From: Elysia marginata
Taxonomy: Eukaryota > Mollusca > Gastropoda > Plakobranchidae
NCBI GenBank assembly: GCA_019649035.1
Contig: BMAT01012454.1
Location: 32,009-82,920 of the forward strand
DNA: 50,912 nucleotides
Direction of reading: 5' to 3'
A program made the position numbers and the translations under genes. Shown in pieces: positions 33,601 through 45,600 of the stretch. How positions within the stretch are numbered: the stretch's first letter is position 1; every line of letters begins with the position of its first letter. The notes under the pieces are model-generated. The model had not been told where the DNA came from and did no database searches. It saw only the letters and a program-made list of their open reading frames with translations.

Positions 33601-36600
33601 GGGCAAAAGTCATAATAAAAAAACAGAAATAAAAAGATTATGTCGACATCTTGATTATCACTCAAGTTATTGTATCTGGAGGTCATTAAGAACGATTCTT
33701 TTGGGGTCAAAAAACATTTACAGATTTTATTTCACAAGGGATTTAAAGAGATACCCAGTCAGTTTACACGTTCAATATTCATTTACAACTGTCTTTTCAA
33801 GGTTTTATGATTGTGTGCACCAAAAAGATTAATAAACGTTGAGGTATTTATATACAAAGTGATGATTGTGCGATGTCTTCACAGTGACAAACAACTAACC
33901 TAACATCTGTGTGATTCTGACACCTGGGGCTGTTATTGGATGGAGGAGCAGTGCGTGGCCTGGCAGTGCTTACCACAGATGCCTCTGCCTCTCTGAAAAA
34001 AATAACAAGACAGATTCGCTTACAGTTTTCTCGTTTTCTTTAATGGTTCCTTTTGGAACTATTATGATTGTTATGTAAGCAGGCTATATTGGTTGCAGTT
34101 TTGTAACATTTTAAAGCAATTGCGATGAGCGATAAACAGAAAGCATCTATTTTTTGTTCCCTTTTGTGTATTAGTTTTATACCTTTAGACATGTTTGCAT
34201 TTTTTTTTGTGTGTCTTGTTATGGTTTTGGAGATTGTACTTGATGTGTGAATATTGTTGTGAATTTGACAAATTGAAAGCAATATGAAGGAATTGAGATA
34301 GACACCTGAAATTTCACACACACAGACTTTTATTTTTCAACATAATCACCATGCAGGTTGAAACATTTTTCCCATTGCCCTTTGACCTTGAAAAGACCTT
34401 AAAATAAAACTCCCTTGGTTGGGGCTTCAACCAATCTTCAGGAGTTCTGTAAACTTCAATTTCTTAACAAAATGTCTCACATTCTGTCAAAATGAGTTGT
34501 AAGTCCAAAGGCCTAGTTTTGAGATGTGGGCATTCAAAGTTTAGAGGGTGGTCAGAAGTCATAATTTTTTTTATCTCAGATATTGACGATAAAACCATTT
34601 CTAAACAGTTTTCACACCTGATTTCATGTTGAGTTTCATGTTTTATGTCTTTAATTATAATTGGTATGGTTGCCAAGGCCTCTTCACCTGTACAGTTGTC
34701 TAAACTTTAAATGCAATTTTCTCCCCTTTCCAAAATTTCACAAGTCCTAACCCTGCCGACTTCAAACAGCTATAACTTTATATAGAAGCATGATAGACCT
34801 TTTCTGTTTGTTGTATTTGAAAGTAAGGAAAATAAGCTTTTCTGTGATGACAATATCTGCCTACCTTCCAATTTCTACTTAAGACTCATTTTAACTTGTT
34901 GCAAGACAAATGGTGTTCATTTCAGTTCTCTCTTTACCACAAAAGTCTAATGGGGCTAAGTCGCATGAATATATATATATATGTGAAAAATGAGGTAGCA
35001 TTTCAAAGCCATCTTAGTCTGCAGTCACTGTTGGAATTGCTGCTCAGGGTGGCATTGCATTGTCTTGCCAAAGAATAAAACCTGTTCAGAGTTCCACCAG
35101 TCTCTTTGCTGAGAGATTATTAGTGAGCTTTTTTAAGACAACCTAAGAAGGGTTCACTATTCAATTTGTATGATTCTTTTGAAGATGATTACACAGAATG
35201 GCACCCTATATATCTTCGATCAAAGATGACATGAATTTCAGCACTGTGTGAATCATTTTTTGCTTTTTTTTTTTTTNNNNNNNNNNNNNNNNNNNNNNNN
35301 NNNNNNNCACCTGAACTTCTTTACCCAAATTTTACCTTTAATATAATAAGTTTCTTTCCTTATACGTTTCTTAAACAATAATTCCTAATAAATTTCAATA
35401 GTTTTTTTTTTTACCTTTCAGTTTAAGGTAAAGGTATTTGATAACAGAACGCATTTCAATCTTCTCCACTGTGCCGGCAGAAGGAAACAAAATTCCTTCT
35501 TTTTGTTGTTTGGCAATGGATTGTTCTCTTTCAAGCACAGCAGCATGAAAAGTTAGCGAAATTCTCAACGTTTTTTGAAAAAAGATTCTTAGAATTTTTT
35601 AATTTAAAAAAAATTAAAAAAGGTATATATTTAATTTTAAATAGAACTTTTTAATACTAAAATTCTCACCATCCAGCTTATTTCAACTGGTTGGAAGTCA
35701 TAGATAGTGATAACAATGTCTAGTATAAAGTGGCCATCAGCATAGTATAAGTCAAGAAAATTTTATGACTACAGTCTAAAAAAAAAAAAGAAAGAAAATT
35801 TTATATGGAACAGAACAAATATCTCGCATTGCACAAACTCTTTCTTTTTCTGTAATGTTTTCGTACTTTTTTTACAACTCAAACTCCAGTTTTCAGGTTT
35901 AATAAAGTTTGGAGGCATATCCTACTTGACAATAATTCGCTTTCTAAAAAAATTTAAGTCCAAGTCAGTTAGTCACCAAAATGATGAAGGATGTCAACAG
36001 AAGTGTGCTTAATTTCATATGCTCCAACAAAACAGTGTCTAACTATAAAATTAAATGAAACAACTAAAGAGAGAAGAAAAGAATATTAAAATTTTAGACT
36101 CACTTTGCTTTTCTTTTCCTTTCTAGAGCTTTCAAGGTGGCTTGACTTACTCTAGGACCAGACCCCCGTAGACTATCTTTTGACTGAAATGGGAAAAAAT
36201 TCCAGGAAATAGCAATTTAGAAAAAAAAAGTATCAGATGATTTCTTTGAAAGCCCTATCATTTACCTAACACATGTGTTTAACTTGAACTACCAACAGTT
36301 TGTACATCATTCATGAAACCTTTGTTAGGCCTTAAAATACTGAAAAACCTATTTGTCATGTAACAATTATCAAAAGTTAAAAAATTCAAGCAATCTGGGA
36401 AAGAAAATGATAAGAATTAATGTAATTTAAAGATTCTTCTTTAAACTTTTACAGTTGAACTTTGTTTTTGTATTTTTAATTTTACACATTATCACCACAG
36501 TGGGACCATAAAGTTTTGTACAAAATTTTTTTGCAAAATTTATATAGGATTTGATAATTTAAAGTTTGTAGCAACCAGCTAACACAATCAGCATATTAAT

Positions 36601-39600
36601 TTTCAAACATTTCAAAATAAGAACGAAAACAATGAGACAATTAGGAAAAGAGTAATTTTATACCATTTTTACTCTTTTTCCAAATTCTTTGTTACGAGTT
36701 TGCTCTATCAAGGCCATACGCTCTCCACACGGGATCTCAAAGAAAATCTCATGGACGTCAAGCAAGGCGGCTTGAAGCTAAAGTTAAAAAGAGTACCAGA
36801 AAGGTGACAAAACATTTTATAAGAAAAAAGGAACAATATAAAGATAACTGTACACATGTAAAAAACTAAGGCTTTGTTAACATATTTCATTTTTTTTTAA
36901 TTTATAACGTTCAATCAAATAAACCTAATTTTATTTTCTGTCAGGTCAATCAAAAACTGTGACACTGGGGGTAACTCTAAATAAGAAACTACAGCTTAAA
37001 AAAGTAAAAGCCCTCTGTCCTTTGAAAGTTTCAAGAATGTACAATAAATTTTGTGAAATTTTGTAAAAGAGTTTTAGAGCTGTATCCATTGTTTTTCCCT
37101 ACGAAATCCCTATGGTCTGAATGGTAACATAAGGAGCAAATATGAAAGCTTTTTATTTCCTTTTTCCAGAAATGTTGACTTTTGAAAAATAAATTGAATA
37201 ATTGATGTTTATTATAAAAGAGATATATTTGGTTATAGTTTTCAATTGACGAAGGCAGTCTACAGCCTCCCTGCTGGCCAATAGGTTCAAATACTAACAC
37301 TTGACAAATTTCAAGCACTGCCTTTAGCCAGTACCCATTTTACAGGTGGGTTGACATGAGGAAAAAGGGGATAAATTGCTTTCCTTAGGCAATTACAACA
37401 TGAGTCGTGAATGAAAATCGAACCTGCAACTGCCGGATCACGAGCCGATACGCAAACCACTGAGCCAAGCTGTCCCACATTTAAACAACAATGGGGTTAT
37501 AAATATTAGGTATTAAGTATCTTTTGAATTTCTTCTATTCTAAATGGTTATAAATACTATGCAATCCTTACTTGAGCGACTATTCTTTCCAGTAGAGATC
37601 TGTCTTGAGGTGTGAACACTCCCTTCTTGACAGGGGTCTCTGTTTGAAACTTGAAGGCGAATTCTCTAGTGTCCTGAAATAGCAATACAATGATTATCAC
37701 CATAAGCATGTAAGTAACAGCATCTAATCTTTTTAAGCATTGAGGATAATATATTCAGGCTAAAAACCATACAAAAACCTGTGCCCTTCCAAAACACACA
37801 AAACCTTGTTTGTTACAATCTTAAATATCTTTAATAAAAATTATGTACATCCTCAGGCTAACCAAATGGTAATTTTTCACAATCTTTCACAGATGAAGGA
37901 TATAACTCTAGGTCCACCGAAACATTAGCACTCCTACAAAATGAGTCGAGTTCAAGTGTGGACTGACAAAATATAAAAGATTTCAATTTAATTTTACTCT
38001 TTTGTGTAGAGTATTAAAGTTTTTGTTAATTAAAAAAAAAAAAGAAAAAAGAATATGGTCATTTTCTCAAATAAGGAATAAAAGAGTGGACATCTGACTC
38101 AATGAAGTTGCAAGACACATAAACAATACTGAGGGGGGTCTGTCTCTCATCAAGTATTCTATTAAAATACCAAAGATTGCAAGACAAAGTAAAAATACTT
38201 AAAAACTTACTTTAATTGTTTTCACAAGCTCCTGAACTTTGTCTGACTGCAACAGACATCGGGTCAAAAACCCTTTGGCAACTGCTGACACTTTTGCAAA
38301 TTTGGCTTGCATCTCTGGAGTGTGCACCTGCAATTAAAAATAAAAAATACACACAAAAAGAGAATGCAGGCACTTGTTAGTTTAAACAGATAATAAAGAC
38401 ATTTTTACCCACTTTGATCTAAAATATTCTTTTCATTTTTTAGTATTTTTTTTTAAAGTTTTTATACTAATTTGTTTATCAAGCTCTTTATTTGTTTTTT
38501 TTACATATTCTCTGTTTATCAAACTCTTTATTTGTTTTTTATTGTTTATATTCTCTGACTGCTCATTTAGTACTAAAGCTTCTATGCATTTCCTTTAACT
38601 AAAAAAAACAATAAATGTCAGTTGATCCTTAAAGTCTAAAAACTGAGTTGTTCATTATTTGATGATAATTCCTCATTTTAGCTCAAAACGGTTTTGCCAA
38701 TTCGTCCTCATTTAGGACAGCACATATGCTGTGATAGTCAGTCAGTCACAGTACAACATAAAACAACAGCGACTCTTCAAATTTATCGAAACTGATGATA
38801 AAAAGACTACACAAATTTAAAGAAACTATGTGGGGTAATCTATAATATCCACCTGCCATTGCCATATTGTGACATACATATGTCTAGCAAAAAGTCCAAT
38901 TGAATTCAATGCTGCGATTAACATATTCCAATGCATTGCTATTTTTAATAATGCATTTTTCTGAGCTTCAAAATATATTTTCAAAGCATTTGAAACTCTT
39001 TTCCAGAAATTTTGTGTTAACACTTTTTCATCTTTTAACAATCAAAAGAGCACGAGACCTAAAAGAATTTAAAGGATTTTTTAAAGCATAAATTTAGCCC
39101 TATATTGTACATTTTACAAATGTAAAATTCCATCTGAAAAAGAAAGAAAACAATTCATTTTGTAAACCCAAATATCTTTTTTAACTTTAATCATTTTACT
39201 ACCTCAGGAGGAATACTGATTCTCATGTCTCTACGATGCTGTGTTGAGTACTTCAAGGGTGATCTCAGCATAAGAGGCCGGTGGAAACGGGGTGAGGATG
39301 TGGATGGGCTGTACCCAGGCACTGCTATAGACATGGGGCCATCTCGTGGAGAGAAGCTGTCATCACTAACTGTTTTCACCTGCGTCTGGCTCTCATCCCA
39401 TGCAGACCTCGGCGAATAAGGTGACACCTTGCCCTTTTTCAGCAGCGGATACGGTGATACTTTCTTCGCCCTCTGGACCATTTTTGCTGAGACTGCACCT
39501 GGGAAAGACTTTGGCTGAAGCTGAAGGTTCTTTTCTACGTTGTTATTGTTTGCAGACACCGCTGATCTGTGTTGGTGGTGGTTGTGGTGGTGGTGAGATT

Positions 39601-42600
39601 GAGGACGTCTATTGTCTAAAGAGTGTATATGATCTGAAGGTGATTCCTGCCTGCCTGTAGCATCCACAGCCGGACCACCACCACTAAAACTGTCTTGCTT
39701 GAAGGTTCCGGTGTGCTCTGGGCTGTACTCTCCATCATAGTTGCGGGCCTTCACCTTGATGTTCTCTGGGAGGTTCTCTATGAGAAACTCTTGCTGTTCT
39801 TTCTCAAACTGTTGAGCTGCCTTTATTTCTGCCTCAAGCAAAAGCATGTCACGCCGCTGGAGAATAGAATTTAAACTTGTAATGCTATTTTTGGCATAAA
39901 GTACAAACCTCAAAATTGTAAAAACAAAAGTGTTTGATTATGTTGCCTGAACCAGTTTGCAATGTTCTGGGATATATTTTTTTTCTGTGTTAAAAATATA
40001 GGTAAAGAGTTGCTTGCTTTATTTTCATTTTAAAAGCTAACCATGTTAAAAATGATTTCATAGCTTATAAAATTTTAATCTAAATTGACACTGTTGATCA
40101 GTGTTATTTTCACAGTGAAATCTATTTGAATGTAAGAGAATTGTCATACGAACTTTTTAATCACATAATCAAAATAAAAAGTCACAAACAACACAATCCT
40201 ACAACCCTAATAACATAAAGAGTTATGAATTCATAGCAAAATTAAAAATAATGATAGTACGTAAGAGCAAGAAATTTAGGGATTTTTTTAATGAAATTAA
40301 TAACAATCATTACAATTATTGCCTAACCAAAGATCAGAAAGGTTTTGTGGAAAAAAAAGTCAGCTGACTGGTGAACCCAAAGCAGAGAGAGAAAGGAAAG
40401 GTGAGATGAGGTGTCTACAAGAATTACGACATTTGTAAAGGGTTATTGATATTATGGTTCAAAAAGGAGAGAGTTTAGGCACTTTTTAATCTTTCCATGT
40501 GGGTCTCAGCAATTCCTGTTGCAATCATTACAGAATTAGCTGATAGTTTACATAGTCTCTAAACATTATTTAAGGGCCCTCTATGAGGGAAAAATAGGAG
40601 ATTAAATCCTTCCTTACAACAAAGGTACACACAAAACTTTTGCTCACTTTGTCATTAATGGATATTTGATGTAGTTGGAAATTAATGGATTAAAAAGTTG
40701 AGGCAACCTTGAAAATATTTTTTAAAGTTAGAAAATGGACTTTTTTGCAGATTTTGACATATCTTAAAAGCAAATTTCTGCGCCCATAAGCTCTTTCGGA
40801 GTGAAAAAAGTAACAAACGTTTTTTTTTTTTGTTTTTTTTTATATTCTTGAATTCTTTAGCAGAAGAATTAGAAGGACCTAAAATGTTCAGATTTCCAAA
40901 CGTTTAAAACTTTACTTCAAAGCCTGAGAAACTGTGTCTGAATTTACCATTCTGTCAAATCCAAAACAACTGCAGTAGATTGCGTCTGTTTAAGTCACAA
41001 TGCTTAAGAGATCAGCATATTCATTTTAAAACTATTGAGAATTCCGAGTTAAAAGCTAGTTGACAAAGAAAAATTACTAGTTTGGATCCTAAAATAGATT
41101 CTGTTATCTATGAATTCAAGTCTTCAGAGTTCGAGTGAAGTGGACTATACTGCTGCCATGGACAAAAGAAATACAGAATCTCTCATATGGTTTACACTGC
41201 AGATACTGCTTTTAATAGAGGGAGAAAAAAAAGTACTGATAACATATCCCAATTGCTCAGAAGCTCAATCATGAAAAAACCAAAATTATTTTTATAGTAC
41301 TACATATTCATTTGTGAGTTATCTTTACTTTTTTTTTTGTAAATTTGTCATTTTCATACCAAAGTTTGGTTTTCTATTGAAAAAAAAATGGTTCAACCTT
41401 ACTATGAAATATTTTTAAAAATGACCATTATTAAACAAAGGAACGGAATAAAACAGAACAAGTTATAAAGCTTTGATGAAATTGTCCATACTGTTTACCC
41501 GACTAAGAGATAAACATTGATTGTTGTTGTAATACCAATAATAATAATAAGCAACAAGGGTTGCAACAATGAGACACACCTGTTGGACAAACAGCTCCTC
41601 CATGTCTCTCTCTTGCTGCTGGATGAGGGCCTGTCTCTCCTGGTCCATCTGCTGCTGGTGAAGAGATAAGAGCTCAGTCACAGAGCCTGTTGTGTCCCTG
41701 CTGCCTTGGACACTCTCAGCCAATGATCTGGTTGGAAAACATGATGATAAAATCAAAATCTAAAACTATGAAATCTGGCACTGGATGTCATAAAAATAAC
41801 GAAACTAGAAACACAATCTATAGTGAAAGTAAAATTTATAATAACAAGAATAATAATAATAAAAACAATAATGATAATTGTTATAATAATAGTAAAGGTA
41901 ACTTTACATGTGGTAATGAAGGTAATAATTTTTGAAACTATAGTCATAACAATAATAATAGATCTATTAATAATTGAGCTCAGCCAAAAGTGAGGACAAA
42001 CTACCCAAGCATTTCTAAGCGACAAAGACGCATCAAATTGGGCCCACTGCCTTCAAGATTGGACCAGGCATAATACTTTCTTTGAAAAACAGTAAATTTT
42101 AAGAAATAAATGCAAAAACAGTAAAAACTATTTTTAGACTCAAAGAGTCCTTCTCTTACCAATTCAACCAGAAAGATAAGATAAGATAAGATAGATGAAT
42201 CTTTATTCGTCCCAGTGGGAAATTTGTCTTGGACAGCGTTTCATTACATATATAAGTTTATGACAAACATTTCATTTTTCCACACATGTACATACTTAAA
42301 AATAAAGTATAACATTTTCACATTTCAATGTATTCTATACATCCTATTGCATACATTAAATAGGATATCGTTGTAAAATGCCTAATGTTCCAGTTGCCTA
42401 AGTATCGCAAGACTTAAGTCTTCTCAGTAGCGCAGATGCAGATGGAATAAAGGACCTTCGATATCTCTCTGTTTTTGCAATTGGTTGTATGATCTTGCCA
42501 CTACGAGAGGATAGGAGGAACTGTTTATTTAACGGATGGGTTAGTTCTTTTAGAATTGTTTTAGCTTTCTTCACAGCGTGGTCTTCCGACAGGCAATCTA

Positions 42601-45600
42601 TTGGTGTAGTGTTCTTTTTACAATCTTTTCAGACTTCCTTATTAATCTGTTTATCCTCTCTTTATCTTTTGTCATGATCGACGATCCCCAGCAATTTATA
42701 CCATAGGTGATGATGCTTTCAATTGTGGCTTTATAAAACAAGAGAAGAATTTCAGGATTGACTTTAAACGACCTTAATTTTCCTAGAAAGTATAGCCTTT
42801 GGTTAACCTAAGTTGTCAAATTGGTTGTGCACATTGCGCATTATAAATTTTTTATAAAAATTATTTTAATGAAATGAAAAGCTTATGAAAATGATTTTCA
42901 AAATTTCCGTGTTTCCAGATCTAGATCTCAAATGAAAGGTTATACCTAATGAGAGTGATTTAAAGAATCCAGGCAGTATTTTATTATTATTGGTGACTTT
43001 TGGTTGTTGATATATTTAGAATATTACAAAAACCTAGATTCTACATCTACAAAAAACTTGATTCTAGGTTGAGGTTAAGAAATAGAACAAAGAGAATGGA
43101 GTCTTTACTGTGCATGGTATTCTGAGCTCACCCAGGTCAAAATTCTAGATCTGGATTTTGGTGAAGGAAAAAAAGGGAAGGGAGTTTGGTCTGATACAGT
43201 TAATACGAAGTTACAACTTATTTGAAGAAAAGAAAAGCAACTTTTGATACAGCACAGTATATTACTTGACCAGGCCAGGTATACTCTTTAATTGGTGCTT
43301 TTTATCCATGCTTACATTTTACTTATACCTGGGAAATCACAGGCAATTTATTGGTAATAATGATAATAATGGTAATAATAACGATAACAGATTTTACAAG
43401 TTGATCTTGTTGTTATTAAACTTTCATAACTTTCACAAATACATATTACATGTAGTCACAAAATTAAAAAAACCAACTCTTTAACAACATCCTGACGGAG
43501 GGATATATTTTCAACTGTTCACTAGTGCATCTAAACTTACTTCAAGACATCTAGCATAGATGAATGCTCAGTGATGCTGTCTTCACTCCCAAGCAGCTCC
43601 AGGGCTTGAGACATGCTCTCATCTCCACCAATTTGCTCTTTCTTTTCACTCGGATGTTGGTTTTGACTCACATCATGACTCATAGTGCCAGCTGCCTGGT
43701 TAGCTCCATCCCAACTCTGACAGCTGAGGTTCATGGAGTTCTGAAACTGGACCTGGCTCAAGTACTTATTGATATGCTCTGCCTTTCCCTCACGCTCAGC
43801 TTCATGTGACCCAGAAAGACTAGAGGTGTTGCCTTTGGAGTGATCTGCCTGTGCTTTGGAACAGTCAGTGGTAACATTTGGGAGCTTCCTTTGAACTCGT
43901 TGGGCCTCCCCAGCAGCCTGAATGTTGTTTGAAGTTGAATCTCCTCCATGAGCTTCCACTTCGATTTTTTTAGGCATGCCAGCACAGACTGGTATGGTCT
44001 GCTTAGAAGTCTCCTCATGATATCGTGCCCTGGCCTTGATTAATGCTGGAGAAGGTTCAGAGAGAGTATAAGATCCTTTTCTGACAAACTGGCGAGGTGG
44101 AGTTTCACCTTGCTCTTGGAAATGGTTTCTTTCATCTGATGAATTGGCAATGATGTCAGTATTTAATTTTTTGGGAGAAAGGGAAGCCTCACTGGTACCC
44201 TTGGTAGGTTTTTCATTTTTGTCTCTATTTACATCACACTTTGGAATAGACCCACTGCAACCTTTCTCTTGCTGGGCCGTGTCTATGTTGACAGAGCCAT
44301 GACCTGTAACTACGATATTCATAGCTAAGTTGCTGCTATCTCTGGCTGAGAGGTCATCTTTTATGGTGCTACTGCTGGACTCTGATGTACCACCTGTCAA
44401 CGTTGCCGACTTGTTAGAGCCCTGAGAATCCGACACAGAAGTTTGACCAACAGAAACCACACCAGTAGAGAGAGTGACTAATGACAGCGCCAAGTCTGCA
44501 TTTGAAGTGGCAGGCAAACACGCAGGGCCGGCACTGCTCTGGTCAACATGGCTAGGCAGGTGTTGGGGACCGACTCCACATGTGGCCCCTGTGATTTGTA
44601 TACTGTGAGGGTGGGCTTGCCACTCAGTGGGACTATGGGGACTTCTCCCACTGCTGTCATCACTTTTGTAGCCTCTTACTAAGGTGTCTGGGGAGACGGC
44701 AGATGGGAATCTTTTTTCATGAGCTCTCCTCTGTGATGCCCAACGATGAGACATGTCTGGGCTTGTCTGATCTTTTGATGAAGGCCTTCCCGATCTCTCT
44801 GGTGACTTTTTGTGACCTAGGCCAGATGCTGATTTACTGTTAGATGCATCGTTTTCTTTGTCTGAACTATAGGGTTCAGATTTGCCATAGCTCTGAAAAG
44901 GCATGCCAGAGGTGGGATCAAAAGGAGGAGTCACAGGAGAGGAGTCACTATCAGGGTTCAAGGCAACTCTGTTCAGCAGGGGGTTGGACCTAGTATCTCC
45001 TTCTGAACTTTTATGAGCAAGTCTCTGCCTAGCTTCAGCGGGGTCACCAATTATAGGCACAACAGCTTCAGAGGATATATCAGGCACTGCGTGATCCACT
45101 GATTGTTCATATGGCATTTTCTTTTTCACAATCGTTGGCCTCTCAAAAAGCTGACTGGTGGTAGTGTTGTATTCCGTGAGAAATGAAGCAAAATGGACAG
45201 CATTTTTCAAAGATTTAGGACTACTCCTATTGCTGCGCTGGCTATCAGTGGTGCCTGTGGTGTTTGCTGAGCCACAGCCAGGTGAGCTGCCCAGGCTTGT
45301 TTGAGTGTGCTCCAGGTTGGAAGAGGCTGTGTTGTCCACAAATCCTGATGTACTCAAGTCTTCCCGAGTTCCAGGTTCTGGGGACACCTCAACCACTGTG
45401 TCCTGGCTCTCATGAAAGAATCCTGTAGTATGACCACCTTTTCCATCCGCATTGCTGTGCAGAAATTTCTGGGCCAGCCTTTGAGCATCTTGGAGATCAT
45501 CCTCCCCTAGGGTCTGTGTGTTTCCTAGAGCGTCGCTTACATCACTGCCACTGGTAGACGCCATGTCCTGGACATTTAACACCCTGGACAAGCGATCGAG

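Noticed and set aside
34896-35078. 60-codon + strand frame
   Set aside because: It is antisense to the mariner relic and explained by it.
37400-37478. A functional tRNA gene on the - strand
   Set aside because: Same reason: the tRNA-like head is followed directly by a SINE body, and the stem pairing is poor.
41753-42025. Isoleucine-rich 90-codon - strand frame
   Set aside because: It is a translation of an AT-rich low-complexity tract.
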